In this document: in pieces, positions 33,901 through 41,230 of the stretch
Layout of the letters: the number at the start of each line of letters is the position of its first letter
How positions within the stretch are numbered: the stretch's first letter is position 1
DNA from: Meghimatium bilineatum
Lineage: Eukaryota > Mollusca > Gastropoda > Stylommatophora > Philomycidae
Direction: 5' to 3'
Assembly: GCA_034231615.1 (NCBI GenBank)
Contig: CM067307.1
Coordinates: 6,689,013 to 6,753,012, forward strand
DNA length: 64,000 nucleotides
Translations under genes and position numbers: made by a program
Notes under the pieces: generated by a model
Told to the model about the DNA's origin: nothing
The model's input: only the letters and a program-made list of their open reading frames with translations
The model's database searches: none

Positions 33901-35771
33901 ACTGTCCCATCCTAGTAGTTGGCTGACTAATCCTAGTAGTTGGCTGTCCCATCCTAGTAGTTGGCTGTCCCATCCTAGTAGTTGGCTGACCCATCCTAGT
34001 ATTTGACTGTCCCATCCTAGTAGTTGGCTGTCCCATCCTAGTAGTTGGCTGACCCATCCTAGTATTTGACTGTCCCATCCTAGTAGTTGGCTGACTAATC
34101 CTAGTAGTTGGCTGTCCCATCCTAGTAGTTGGCTGTCCCATCCTAGTAGTTGGCTGACCCATCCTAGTATTTGACTGTCCCATCCTAGTAGTTGGCTGAC
34201 TAATCCTAGTAGTTGGCTGTCCCATCCTAGTAGTTAGCTGACCCATCCCATATAGGGTCAAAGTGACCCAAAATATATAATGCTGAAGTCAAATGTATCA
34301 GTTCAAAAGGCATAGATATCGCAGGAAAGCTGTAAACCATGACTCAACACATACTATTGTTTGGACTACATCCTGCTAATATGCAGGAGTTTAAGAACAA
34401 ATCCAGAAGAAAAGGTATTCTATTGTTTGTTCTGTCCTAGAACAACTCTATGGTCACTTATTTCATAACAATTAAATGCTCCCTCAGTCCATCTCATGCT
34501 CCTTCGGTCCATCTCATGCTCCTTCTGTCCATCTCATGCTCCTTCGGTCCATCTCATGCTCCTTCGGTCCATCTCATGCTCCTTCGGTCCATCTCATGCT
34601 CCCTCGGTCCATCTCATGCTCCTTCGGTCCATCTCATGCTCCTTCAGTCCATCTCATGCTCCTTCGGTCCATCTCATGCTCCTTCGGTCCATCTCTTTCT
34701 TCATTTTTTAACTACTTCTGAAATATAAGGCATCAATAAACCTCATTTTAATTCTTTAACACGCCAATTGACTTCATTTCTGGCCCTTCCTACCTCCATT
34801 TTTTCCCTATCTAAACTTGTCCTGACTCTTCCTACCTCCATTTTTTCCCTATCTAAACTTGTCCTGACTCTTCCTACCTCCATTTTTTCCCTATCTAAAC
34901 TCATCCTTGCTCTTCCTACCTCCATTTTTTCCCTATCTAAACTTGTCCTGACTCTTCCTACATCTATCTTTTCCCTATCTAAACTTGTCCAGGCTCTTCC
35001 TACATCTATCTTTTCCCTATCTAAACTTGTCCAGGCTCTTCTTACATCTATCTTTTCCCTATCTAAACTTGTCCAGGGTCTTCCTACATCTATCTTTTCC
35101 CTATCTAAACTTGTCCAGGCTCTTCCTACATCTATCTTTTCCCTATCTAAACTTGTCCTGGCTCTTCCTACCTCTATCTTTTCCCTATCTAAACTTGTCC
35201 TGGCTCTTCGTACATATTCTTGATTCCTGTGCTCTGGCTCTTCTTCTTCTTTGTTCTCAGATTCCTACAGATCTGCAGGATGTAGTCCAGAGAACAGAAT
35301 GTGCTTCATCATGGTCTACAGCTTATTTTGCTACATCTGCACATTTCATCCTGACACATCAAACTTCACCATGGCCTCAGGGTCACTTAACACTCTATGG
35401 GACAGGGAAGATAGCTCTATCCCTACAACTCCTTAGTCACATCTTATGACATGCCTAGCAAGTAACCCCTGTCACTATTCTTTGCTGGCTTATGACCCCG
35501 GCAAAACACAGGCACTTTCATTATTATAATACATCTGTAAACATGGTTTTCATATTGTTATCTATTTGTATGTCAGCTATTTACTTTTTCATTTCATTTT
35601 GATAAACTTGCAAACTGGTCTTACTTGTTTTTTTACTTTCAGGCTAAACCACATATTCAAACTTTCAGAACAAAATCTGCAAAATCTGATGCATTAAAGA
35701 GCTTGGAAACTGACAAGGTTGCCAGACAGGGCAACTCAGGCACAGGAATATATGAATCTGCTAAATATTGA
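12155..35771 (+). CDS. Cilia- and flagella-associated protein 77, six coding exons
   Basis: Exons 12155-12250, 13600-13699, 20083-20326, 22865-22967, 33595-33705 and 35643-35771 join with consistent phases into 260 codons plus stop. All introns are GT-AG. CFAP77 is a microtubule inner protein bound inside the B-tubule of ciliary doublets near the outer junction. I recognise it from conserved blocks in the right order: NTMLRNEL (residues 23-30), LPEKDYVYG (about 46-54), NLNKAAITAGLVKPTENF (about 94-111), PPTMVFGVPSRPSTP (about 137-151), YETRASVLR (190-198) and LWHLPRF (209-215). The length is close to the vertebrate protein as I remember it. The start is the first ATG after an acceptor-like TTTGCAG, in context AAATGG; a 5' UTR intron or leader splice there is possible but unproved. 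No AATAAA was seen within about 400 bases of the stop. The introns are filled with LINEs, SINEs and minisatellites. Confidence 0.92.
12251..13395. other. CFAP77 intron 1; contains a (CT)n tract
   Basis: No exon or mobile-element frame is seen. A pure CT microsatellite occupies about 12913-12949. Confidence 0.6.
13396..13660 (+). repeat. 68-bp tandem array spanning an intron-exon junction
   Basis: Units start at 13396, 13464, 13532 and 13600, each AACAAAGTTGGTCATG... through GATTATGTTTAT, and each is preceded by AATTTCAG. The first two copies read AGAGAA where the last two read AGAGGA. Only the fourth copy continues into the full exon 2 with its donor. Confidence 0.97.
13600..13699 (+). CDS. 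CFAP77 coding exon 2
   Basis: Begins AACAAAGTTGG after ATTTCAG and ends at TACG|GTATGT. It gives 33 codons plus one base, completing an Ala codon with exon 3. It carries the LP...YVYG block of the family. Three further copies of its acceptor and first 60 or so bases lie directly upstream (13396-13599). Using any of these brings in frameshifts and a stop, so the last acceptor is the one that yields protein. Confidence 0.9.
13700..13739 (+). repeat. 12-bp repeat of the exon 2 donor
   Basis: GTATGTTATCTT occurs three times in a row plus GTAT, starting exactly at the GT of the exon 2 donor. Confidence 0.95.
13855..14440. repeat. Degenerate AT-rich array, about 33-35 bp period, split by a SINE
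   Basis: Variants of TTTTCTTGGAATTTTTGTTA followed by ATCCACAA recur on both sides of 13935-14150. The middle is a tRNA-like SINE insertion. Confidence 0.65.
13935..14150 (+). mobile_element. tRNA-derived SINE (family 3)
   Basis: The head shows an A box (TGGCTGAGAGGTTAGAGC) and a B box (GAGTTCAATCC), followed by a non-tRNA body. It does not fold as a good tRNA, so a SINE is preferred. It sits inside the AT-rich array. Confidence 0.6.
14734..14869. repeat. 34-bp minisatellite, 4 units
   Basis: TTCTGTTTTGGCCACAGTGA followed by AGCGCATGTTAATC, repeated four times with few changes. Confidence 0.95.
14925..15212 (+). mobile_element. 5'-truncated SINE (family 2)
   Basis: Well-preserved 3' portion: GGGGCCCGAAAGGGGAGCAA at the start, ATCTGCAGGAGTTTGAGAAC near the end, and a GAAGAAGAAG tail. 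Matches the full-length copy at 54582-55125. Confidence 0.9.
15213..15955. other. Intronic; one 45-base duplication
   Basis: No gene. At about 15435-15515 a block with GAATTACCAT(G/T)GATGTACTTA occurs twice. Confidence 0.5.
15956..16803 (+). pseudogene. LINE endonuclease domain, N-terminally truncated
   Basis: Contains VCGDFNSHSQSWGY and GGSDHRPVFLEI, the two C-terminal catalytic blocks of APE-type LINE endonucleases, which nick the target DNA for primed reverse transcription. A lysine/glutamine-rich linker follows. The frame is lost near 16790, where the next part continues in another frame. Confidence 0.9.
16733..17722 (+). pseudogene. LINE reverse transcriptase domain
   Basis: Ordered motifs: KKSPGADGVSNEMI, IPLLKSGKDGNTVSNYRPIS, QQAGFRQCYSTEDQ, AAWIDLRKAFDKVW (first catalytic Asp), HGVPQGGVLSPTLF and AMYADDLVIW (catalytic YADD). 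The active-site residues remain, but the frame breaks shortly after YADD, at about 17660-17700. Confidence 0.95.
17659..18474 (+). pseudogene. LINE reverse transcriptase thumb and connection region
   Basis: Continues the polyprotein in a shifted frame: KQIQRAIDALTLWANRWCV, INTDKCSTTLFT, PTYLGVTFDDKLIW, GIRPHLEYGSAAWCPAS. The frame stops at 18474, before RNase H. Confidence 0.9.
18475..19287 (+). pseudogene. LINE RNase H and C-terminal region
   Basis: VRVYTDGSALNAVRNGGAG (Asp), NYDAEIQVISVAAK (Glu), VFLTDTRSVLQAL (Asp) and LPSHCGIPGNEKADQLAK (His, Asp) are all visible. TAA/TGA stops interrupt after VAAK and before LPSH. The last part has MCTCGQAAQSAKHILQECSE, a Cys/His knuckle-like motif. Confidence 0.9.
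19655..19928 (+). mobile_element. 5'-truncated SINE (family 2), diverged
   Basis: GTTTGCCTGCCATGCATGTA, TCATTCCATATAGGGTCAAA, CATCTGCTGGAGTTTAAG and a GAAGAAG tail follow the SINE order. Confidence 0.8.
20083..20326 (+). CDS. CFAP77 coding exon 3
   Basis: Acceptor TTTATTGTAG; two bases complete the split codon, then 80 codons and AG, which joins exon 4 to make Arg. Donor AGCAG|GTTTGA. It contains the most conserved core, NLNKAAITAGL and PPTMVFG. Confidence 0.95.
20327..20935. repeat. AT-rich degenerate array, about 50-57 bp period
   Basis: TTAAATTTATCTATAATGTC then CATCCAAAATATTTATTATG recurs about nine times with heavy divergence, beginning shortly after CFAP77 exon 3. Confidence 0.65.
20990..21840 (+). 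pseudogene. Decayed LINE fragment (reverse transcriptase)
   Basis: Frames read SEITAIAPGLPQGSPLYPML and GRVFAYADGILLYNLGR, the GxPQGSPLSPxLF and FAYADD boxes. The second catalytic Asp is changed to Gly (ADG). Further on are RERTRLKYLGITFERSLSLR and broken downstream frames. Inactive. Confidence 0.8.
21841..22310. repeat. Degenerate TTGTTTGTTCCATATTAAT array, split by a SINE
   Basis: ATTGTTTGTTCCATATTAAT variants occur about 15 times at 21850-21960 and 22120-22300. The gap is a SINE with target duplication. Confidence 0.8.
21963..22109 (-). mobile_element. Short GAA-tailed SINE-like element (family 2b)
   Basis: On the - strand it ends in a GAAGAAGAAGAAGAA tail. It shares the ACTACATCCTGCTGGAAATC and GTTTGAGAATGAACG blocks with copies at 51550-51705 and 56640-56790. 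A 12-base duplication, GATTGTTTATTC, flanks it (21951-21962, 22110-22121). Confidence 0.8.
22865..22967 (+). CDS. CFAP77 coding exon 4
   Basis: Acceptor TTATATTTCAG, then PSTPIHDLLVHKYQDNW and ADRQKEMQAKRSAETK. The donor AAG|GTTAGC is weak. Six stronger donor-like GTGAGT sites follow within about 220 bases. Confidence 0.93.
23025..23215 (+). repeat. Array of donor-like GAGGTGAGTTGCC units
   Basis: Units of 24-30 bases with GGTGAGTTGCCTCCATGAAT. GTGAGT occurs at 23025, 23060, 23084, 23114, 23144 and 23179. It begins 58 bases after the real exon 4 donor. Confidence 0.9.
23404..23743. repeat. 28-bp minisatellite, about 12 units
   Basis: CTGTATGGAGCTTAAAGATG followed by GTAGTTTC, almost identical copies, so recently homogenised. 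Confidence 0.97.
23997..24202. repeat. About 34-bp minisatellite, 6 units
   Basis: ACATGTCTAAGCTATGGTGG followed by AAGATGACTTATAT, with small length variants. Confidence 0.93.
24510..25240 (+). pseudogene. Decayed LINE (family 4)
   Basis: Broken frames: LLFANDQCLPYSSSDKLQDH (degenerate FADD box, with Asn for the first Asp), QMQEFKYLGSNFTDDGRMD, YQCQTWTLTK, RCLRKAGNRT. Related fragments are at 6235, 27745 and 44530 (inverted). Many stops. Confidence 0.75.
25257..25561. repeat. 30-bp minisatellite, 10 units
   Basis: CCATTCAATCCTGCGATGTC followed by TAACAGCAAC. It is open in frames on both strands (a decapeptide SNPFNPAMSN on +), purely because 30 is divisible by three. No start context, splice sites or conserved ends suggest coding. 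Confidence 0.95.
26070..26985. repeat. AT satellite-like array, about 0.9 kb
   Basis: TAGTAATATATTA (13 bases) with shorter TAGTGATATA variants, about 70 units. Nearly pure A/T with a G every few bases. Confidence 0.97.
27165..27715. repeat. 30-bp minisatellite with a 180-bp higher-order repeat
   Basis: TCAATCTCCCTCAGTAACTT plus CCTTTTGGTG units, about 18 copies. Six consecutive variants from 27302 to 27480 recur in the same order at 27482-27660. Confidence 0.95.
27745..28438 (+). pseudogene. Decayed LINE (family 4)
   Basis: Parallel to 24510-25240 block by block: CTCAGTGCCTACTCCACAGT, then EFQYLEHFYR-like and CLRKEAKRT-like frames, and the GRPRIRWVEWTT-like tail. Many stops. Confidence 0.7.
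28440..28760 (-). pseudogene. LINE zinc-finger-like tail, inverted copy
   Basis: On the - strand it reproduces the PCPNCPRTFTARIGLISH-like finger and the basic EKRRNAATQQRR stretch seen at 4815-5158. Confidence 0.65.
28850..29082 (-). pseudogene. LINE reverse-transcriptase C-terminal fragment
   Basis: The - strand frame includes AKAAVHKMNSILCDMF, and the reverse of GAATGTTGAGAATCC. It belongs to the same lineage as 7412-7900. Confidence 0.5.
29085..29150 (-). mobile_element. Truncated SINE (family 1)
   Basis: GGTAGCATATCCTATTCAGG and ACCCAGCATTTGTTGGCTAT match the 3' part of the copies at 5267 and 52180. Confidence 0.8.
29284..29450. repeat. Two short arrays (25 bp x3, 16 bp x4)
   Basis: ACCTAAACAGACAAACATGT units at 29290-29360, then GTAGATCTCTCAAAA units at 29391-29450. 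Confidence 0.9.
29695..30425. repeat. 49-bp minisatellite, about 15 units
   Basis: TTAGTTTTGATCTATTTTTG, AACTAACAGTTTGTCATGAT, ATTATTATC repeated with almost no divergence except in the last two units (GGTCTA). Confidence 0.97.
30426..30910. repeat. Cryptically simple GTT-rich tract
   Basis: Repeated TTGTTGTTG and ATTGTTGTT runs; no gene. Confidence 0.6.
30913..31005 (+). mobile_element. SINE (family 2) fragment
   Basis: GAGGTCCAAAATAGGAGTAA and the following bases match the start of the conserved 3' portion; it ends abruptly. Confidence 0.6.
31042..31305 (-). mobile_element. 5'-truncated SINE (family 2)
   Basis: On the + strand it reads GTTCATTCTCAAACTCCTGC ... CTTCAGGGACCC, the reverse of the conserved SINE portion. 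It faces the partial copy at 30913. Confidence 0.8.
31688..31940. repeat. (GGTT)n followed by about 58-62 bp units, 4 copies
   Basis: A short GGTT run leads into units carrying GTTGCTGATCC, CCATGGGCTC and CCTTTGTCCTATGA. Confidence 0.85.
32030..32430 (-). pseudogene. LINE RNase H fragment
   Basis: The - strand gives VQWIPGHSNTPGNDKTDRLA (His/Asp RNase H block). An open frame of about 84 codons with KHWERNLQIMTSLNP and CPQHVQFKQSLEQN follows. A partial tandem duplication at about 32394-32510 (AGGAATCCACTGGACATGAT) repeats the QWIPGHS region. Confidence 0.65.
32525..32756 (+). mobile_element. Probable tRNA-derived SINE (family 4)
   Basis: The head resembles A and B boxes (GTTAGCTGGTTAGTGTCCTG ... 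CAGTTCACC). The body TTCTGGGAAAGTAATGGATG ... CATCATCCC is shared with 55840-56045. Confidence 0.5.
32757..33155. repeat. 30-bp minisatellite, about 13 units
   Basis: CTTACTTAATACTTCTCACT followed by GGTAGAATAT, nearly identical copies. Confidence 0.97.
33595..33705 (+). CDS. CFAP77 coding exon 5
   Basis: Acceptor ATTCTATAG, 37 codons in phase 0, donor TCT|GTGAGT. Contains IIYETRASVLR and PPPLWHLPRF, matching the family's YETR...LWHMPHF segment. Confidence 0.95.
33745..34250. repeat. 21-bp minisatellite seeded inside a SINE, about 24 units
   Basis: GTAGTTGGCTGTCCCATCCT units. The same string, GAGTTGGCTGTCCCATCCCA, exists once inside the SINE family 2 body (for example 15030-15050). The array runs without a break into the rest of a SINE copy. 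Confidence 0.93.
34235..34415 (+). mobile_element. SINE (family 2) 3' part, continuous with the array
   Basis: CCCATCCCATATAGGGTCAA through CAGGAGTTTAAGAACAAATC and AGAAGAAAAG. Its 5' part is replaced by the 21-bp array. Confidence 0.85.
34477..34695. repeat. 20-bp minisatellite, 11 units
   Basis: CTCCTTCGGTCCATCTCATG with single-base variants. Open in three frames only by chance of sequence. Confidence 0.95.
34775..35215. repeat. 42-bp minisatellite, about 10.5 units
   Basis: CTTCCTACCTCCATTTTTTC followed by CCTATCTAAACTTGTCCTGACT. Pyrimidine-rich on the + strand. Two sub-families (TCCATTTTTT early, TCTATCTTTT late). Confidence 0.95.
35240..35512 (-). mobile_element. 5'-truncated SINE (family 2)
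   Basis: GATCTGCAGGATGTAGTCCA at one end and TTATGACCCCGGCAAAACAC at the other, in reverse of the consensus. It lies about 130 bases before CFAP77 exon 6. Confidence 0.8.
35643..35771 (+). CDS. CFAP77 coding exon 6, C-terminus
   Basis: Acceptor TTTACTTTCAG, 42 codons and TGA. DALKSLETDKVARQG aligns with the family's C-terminal RALKAH...VRQG segment. Confidence 0.93.
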   Translation, partial: AKPHIQTFRTKSAKSDALKSLETDKVARQGNSGTGIYESAKY

Positions 35772-36194
35772 TATTCAATGTGCCCATTTAATATTGTTGT
35801 AACAAATACTAGAAGGCTTTAAAACAAAACAGCTATCACACTTCTACTGATAGATAGTCATAACTCATTTTCTTCATTTTGTTACCATTTTTCAAGATAA
35901 AAGTTGCCAGTTAGAAATGTGTTTAAATTCCAATATTTTCAAGATATTTGCACTTTTAGATGTCAGCATGAAGATTCTAAATTTCACAAGAATATATTTT
36001 TCATTATTGTATACGTTTTTTGATCATTTAAACTAGCTACAGTAAACTGTGCACATATGGATGTGCAATGATTGCATAGAGACATCCTTTCTATTTTAAA
36101 CAAAATTACACCAGCAGTTACATTTGTTCAATATGTCCATTTATCTTGCCAAGGAATGGTACTGCTTCTATGATCTTCATGAATTTTTTGAATG
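35772..36194. other. CFAP77 3' flank
   Basis: Presumed 3' UTR and flank. No canonical AATAAA or ATTAAA is seen here. Confidence 0.5.
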
Positions 36195-36960
36195 TTCTCA
36201 ACCATCAATTTCTCAACTATCAATTTCCAAATTATTAATATCTTATCTATAAATATCTTATCTATTAGCATCTTAACTATAAATATTTCATTCATCAATA
36301 ACTTCATTATTAATATCTCAGTTATCAATACTATTAATATCTGAGGTATAAATATATCAACTATCAATATCTCAGATATCAATATTTCAACTATCTATAT
36401 ATAAATTATCAATATTTCAACTAACAATGTCTAAACTATCAATTTCTCAACTGTCAATATATCAATTATATATATATATATATATATATACCAACATCTC
36501 AACTATCAATATCTAAACTATCAATTTCTAAACTATCAATATCTGAACTATCAATATCTAAACTATCGATATCTAAACTATCGATATCTAAACTATCAAT
36601 ATCTAAACTATCAATATCTGAACTATCAATATCTGAACTATCAATATCTAAACTATCGATATCTAAACTATCAATATCTAAACTATCAATATCTGAACTA
36701 TCAATATCTAAACTATCGATATCTAAACTATCAATATCTAAACTATCAATATCTGAACTATCAATATCTAAACTATCGATATCTAAACTATCAATATCTA
36801 AACTATCAATATCTGAACTATCAATATCTGAACTATCAATATCTAAACTATCGATATCTAAACTATCGATATCTAAACTATCAATATCTAAGCTATCAAT
36901 ATCTAAACTATCAATATCTAAACTATCCACATCTCAACTATCAAAATCTCAACCTATACA
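36195..36960. repeat. 15-bp array ATCTAAACTATCAAT with a 60-bp higher-order repeat
   Basis: A degenerate left part, an internal (AT)n near 36465-36490, then regular units at 36515-36930. The blocks starting at 36661 and 36721 are identical for 60 bases. TATCGATA palindromes recur at 60-base steps. Confidence 0.93.
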
Positions 36961-37350
36961 TATAAATATTTCACAAATAAATATGTGAGTTATCAATATC
37001 TTAACAATTAACAATTAACTTTAACTATAAATATTCTCAATATCTTTGGTTAATTTGTTTTCATCTCAACTATCAAGTTATGAGAGATATGGTTGCACAT
37101 TCCTTTTGCTACAACGAAAATTGATGAATGCTTTACTGTGTATATATATATCACAATATAGCTGCCAATTATACCTGACTCTCATAGAAATACTGAGTAG
37201 GATAGTCAATATATGGATGTGGTGAACCAATATAAGATCAAGCTATTCACTAGAAGGTTCACAAGAATCACTACTTTCAATGGTAGTAAGACCATTATCT
37301 CTTCTAAGTGAATACAAGAAGGAAGCCAGAGGATAAATTAAACATTCTTG

Positions 37351-37674
37351 AGTCTAACGGGAATTGAATCAGTCCATTCAACGGCACCAAATCGCCTAGC
37401 AACTCTCGTACACAGGTTTTTCCGTACTTGACTAACTGCATCTCCAAAATAAGATGCGATTTTGTCAAGACATTAAAACTGTGCACTCATGGACTTGAGC
37501 ACGGACCAATCGAGACAAGGACTATTACAACAACAGCGAACGTCCTGTACAGGTATTGAAGTATCATTAGTAACAACAGACATATAACATATAATACGGA
37601 TGGAGAAACCTGTGTACGAGAGTTGCTAGGCGATTTGGTACAGTTGAACGGACTGATTCAATTCCCGCTAGACT
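37351..37674. repeat. Inverted repeat, two 69-bp arms
   Basis: Arm 37351-37419 (AGTCTAACGGGAATTGAATC...) matches the reverse complement of 37606-37674 at about 65 of 69 positions, with a spacer of 186 bases. The arms contain a GATTCAATTCC string like a B box. It could be a foldback element or two head-to-head tRNA-like sequences. Confidence 0.85.
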
Positions 37675-37779
37675 AAAGAAATCTGTCTCTTCTACAAAAG
37701 AGAACCAGTGGGAGATTGAGAATGAATGGGGAAAAAAAGATCATTTCAAAGTTCATTTAGCTTATTACATTTAAAATAG

Positions 37780-38028
37780 TTGAAAAGGCATAGCGAATTG
37801 ACTTCACTGTACTTGGGTTTCCCCATATTTACTCTGTGCCTCTCAATGAATGACATGCCACCTGCCAAGAGTACCACTCACAGCACGTAACTCTGTCATT
37901 TCAAGCAATAATCTCCAGGAATATCAGAAATCATCACCTTGTAAATAAGACATCCACAAGCCAGATTCAAACCTGTGATCTCTTTAACTCAAGGTGAATA
38001 GCTTAACCACTAGTCCTACACCATGAAA
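37780..38028 (-). mobile_element. tRNA-derived SINE (family 5)
   Basis: The - strand head: TAGGACTAGTGGTTAAGCTA (A box) and CAGGTTTGAATCTGG (B box). A body that includes GAGTGGTACTCTTGGCAGGT follows. Confidence 0.6.
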
Positions 38029-38187
38029 ATCCTCTTTTACTATACTTAATCAACTATGCTCCCGGCGGAAATCGTACGAATATCCGTGCTGATTATTATG
38101 GAGCGAATGCACAACAAACAATTACACTTAATAAATGTTGACTAAGTACATTTGTGCCTTTAATATCCAGAGATCTGTTACTTAATG

Positions 38188-38548
38188 CAGTGGTTCTCAA
38201 CCTTTTTTCACCCATGTGTTCCCCTTTTGGGACACATTTTACCATGACACCCCAGGTACCTAAACAAGAAGTTTAACTTTCTTCAAGGTTTATCTTATGT
38301 ACATATATGATATGAATATATTCACATAATTTATGAAATATTATCACATATCTTATGAAATACACAAATCTTATGAAATATATTAATGAAATAGCTTCAT
38401 ACATTTTATGAAATATTAAAATTTTGTTACCTTTTTGTAGTGTCCCCTAGATGGGACTTTGTTCCCTTCAATTTCCAATATTTTTTTCATGCCCATTCCA
38501 CAGCAAAGCTCTATGGGGGGATTATGAAGCCCAAATTGAGAACCACTG
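38188..38548. mobile_element. hAT-type MITE
   Basis: It begins CAGTGGTTCTCAACC and ends with the near-inverse ATTGAGAACCACTG, the terminal inverted repeat of many hAT elements. About 360 bases, no coding. The 8-base duplication is not clearly preserved. Confidence 0.75.
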
Positions 38549-38835
38549 CCTTAGAACATAATGTTATACACCCATGGACCTACCTGTCAACTTCCATAAG
38601 ATTATTCAGTATTTCAACTTACATTAACACCGAAGTTATGTATAAAACACTTTACTTACTGTAAATACTAAAAGTATACACAGATATATTCAATAAAGCT
38701 TGAATATATTATGCATATAATGCAGGAAATATATAAAATTTGACAACCATATTACCTGTTTTACAGTGCTATTGCCTTAGTTTTTCATGTAGAAAACGTA
38801 ACTGTATGGTAATATTCATTGACATCAGTATTATA

Positions 38836-38930
38836 CCTAAGAAAGTCTGCAGTGACATTGTAGGACCATATGACAAATGAACCTAAGAAAGTCTGCAGTG
38901 ACATTGTAGGACCATATGACAAATGAACAA
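38836..38930. repeat. 46-bp tandem duplication
   Basis: CCTAAGAAAGTCTGCAGTGA ... CATATGACAAATGAA occurs twice, identical. Confidence 0.95.
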
Positions 38931-39302
38931 TTGGCAGAAATGATGAAGTTCAGCTTTAAGAATGAACACAGCTGTCAGATTCATTGTTTTCATAAAAAAG
39001 CCTTTACCAAGGTAAGAACAAATACAGAAAAATGGTTATGAAAATAATAAATTCTGATTCTCCAGTCTAGTAGCCAAGTTCCTTACATAGCTTAATTTAA
39101 TTTAGCAGTGGTCTATTTTTGTATTTATTTTCTGCCCCAATTTTGATTAAGACCTTTTTGTTTGAACATTGAATCTGTGTATTTGTGTTCATTCGTAAAA
39201 CAGCATTTTCACCATTATTAAATATTATTATGCCATTTGTTCATGAGTATTATATTTAGATTTGGAATTTCTGAAAGTATGTTCGTGTTTATCTTTAAAT
39301 TT

Positions 39303-39422
39303 ACAAGTGTGTTCCCGAGACCCAAGAGGGAAGCACAGAATTGTAACACTACCTCCTGCCATGTATTTCATAAGAGGTAACTAAGGAAGCCTTGTAAAAC
39401 CAACTCGTGGAACTAAGTGCTT
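39303..39422 (+). mobile_element. SINE (family 2) fragment
   Basis: CCCGAGACCCAAGAGGGAAG, CATAAGAGGTAACTAAGGAA and the following bases match the conserved part; truncated at both ends. Confidence 0.6.
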
Positions 39423-39834
39423 TGAACGTCAATCATCCTACTGCCAATCATTGTACCATCTGGTACCCTATTAACTGAACCAGAGTACAACAAAAACTAG
39501 CAGTGATTTTATGTTTTGACACTAAGGAAACTAGATTCAATGAAACAGCTTGGTCTATTTATAACTTCAATTTTTAAAATATTATGTGATGCACTTTTTG
39601 TAAAATTATGTGATGCACTTTTTCTGTAGTAGAAATGTTATTCCTGGTTTGATTTTGCAATGTTAGATTTTGTGTTTATGCAATTATAAAAAAATGCTTA
39701 GTATTGGATTTGATTTATGGAAAAAAAATGACACAATTTTTACACACTGAAATTTGTTATTTGTGTTAAAGTTGCAATCTTTTATACATATTTAAAACTG
39801 TGTGTGACTATGTATAGTTATGTGTATATATATA

Positions 39835-40300
39835 TATATATGCGAGGTAGCTTCAAAAAGGTTGTTCAATTTTATGGATTAGGGGAAATAGTGGAGATTA
39901 TCTACCCTGCATTTCTTCAAAGTAGTTCCCATTGACAACTACACACTTCTGCAGATGTGCATACAGCTGCTGGAAACATTCGTGGAACCCATCCTTTGAT
40001 ACCTCTCTCAGGTGTCTTGTGGGATTGGTGATAATATCATCTGTATCCTTAAATCGCTGTCCTTTCAGTGCTGATTTCATTTGAGGGAACAAGAAAAAAA
40101 AATCAGCCAATGCAAGATAGGGAGAATATGGAGACTGTTCCAAGGTAATCACATTGTGCTTTGCAAGTTACTGTTTTACCAGTAGGGATCGATGTGCCAA
40201 CGCATTGCCATGCAGCATAATCCAACTGTATGTTCTCTATTTTTCTGGTCATTTTCTTCTGATCTGTATATCTCTTAGATGATATTTGTGTTTTCTTCAT
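39835..40300 (-). pseudogene. Mariner-type transposase C-terminal remnant
   Basis: On the - strand broken frames give LHGNALAHRSLLVKQ, LAKHNVITLEQSPYSPYLAL, DFFFLFPQMKSALKGQRF and EKC-like KCVVVNGNYFEE, the C-terminal third of a mariner (DD34D) transposase. The second catalytic Asp (HDNAPAH in active elements) is Gly, and the Asp of the PYSPDLAP block is Tyr. The terminal sequence GCGAGGTAGCTTCAAAA at about 39842 is probably one end. Dead. Confidence 0.8.
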
Positions 40301-40329
40301 TGCTGTATCCTCATTATCATAATCTCCAT

Positions 40330-41230
40330 AGTTATGCTACTTGTAGTCACAGTGAACCCTCCACTCCGCTACTTGTAGTCACAGTGAACCCTCCACTCCG
40401 CTACTTGTAGTCACAGTGAAACCTCCACTCTGCTACTTGTAGTCACAGTGAAACCTCCACTCTGCTACTTGTAGTCACAGTGAAACCTCCACTCTGCTAC
40501 TTGTAGTCACAGTGAAACCTCCACTCTGCTACTTGTAGTCACAGTGAAACCTCCACTCTGCTACTTGTAGTCACAGTGAAACCTCCACTCTGCTACTTGT
40601 AGTCACAGTGAACATCCACTCTGCTACTTGTAGTCACAGTGAAACCTCCACTCTGCTACTTGTAGTCACAGTGAAACCTCCACTCTGCTACTTGTAGTCA
40701 CAGTGAACCCTCCACTCCGCTACTTGTAGTCACAGTGAACCCTCCACTCTGCTACTTGTAGTCACAGTGAAACCTCCACTCTGCTACTTGTAGTCACAGT
40801 GAAACCTCCACTCTGCTACTTGTAGTCACAGTGAAACCTCCACTCTGCTACTTGTAGTCACAGTGAAACCTCCACTCTGCTACTTGTAGTCACAGTGAAC
40901 ATCCACTCTGCTACTTGTAGTCACAGTGAAACCTCCACTCTGCTACTTGTAGTCACAGTGAAACCTCCACTCTGCTACTTGTGGTCACAGTGAAACCTCC
41001 ACTCTGCTACTTGTAGTCACAGTGAAACCTCCACTTTGCTACTTGTAGTCACAGTGAAATCTCCACTCTGCTACTTGTAATCACAGTGAAACCTCCACTC
41101 TGCTACTTGTAATCACAGTGAAACCTCCACTCTGCTACTTGTACTCACAGTGAAACCTCCACTCCGCTACTTGTAGTCACAGTGAAACCTCCACTCCACT
41201 ACTTGTAGTCACAGTGAAACCTCCACTCTG
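40330..41230. repeat. 32-bp minisatellite, about 28 units
   Basis: TGCTACTTGTAGTCACAGTG followed by AAACCTCCACTC, with CCC/AAC and 30-bp length variants. Confidence 0.97.

Noticed and set aside
33797-34261. 154-codon MGQPTTR repeat protein on the - strand
   Set aside because: Entirely a 21-bp array seeded in a SINE.
36499-36930. Acidic SLDID repeat protein on the - strand
   Set aside because: 15-bp array; low complexity, no flanking coding sequence.
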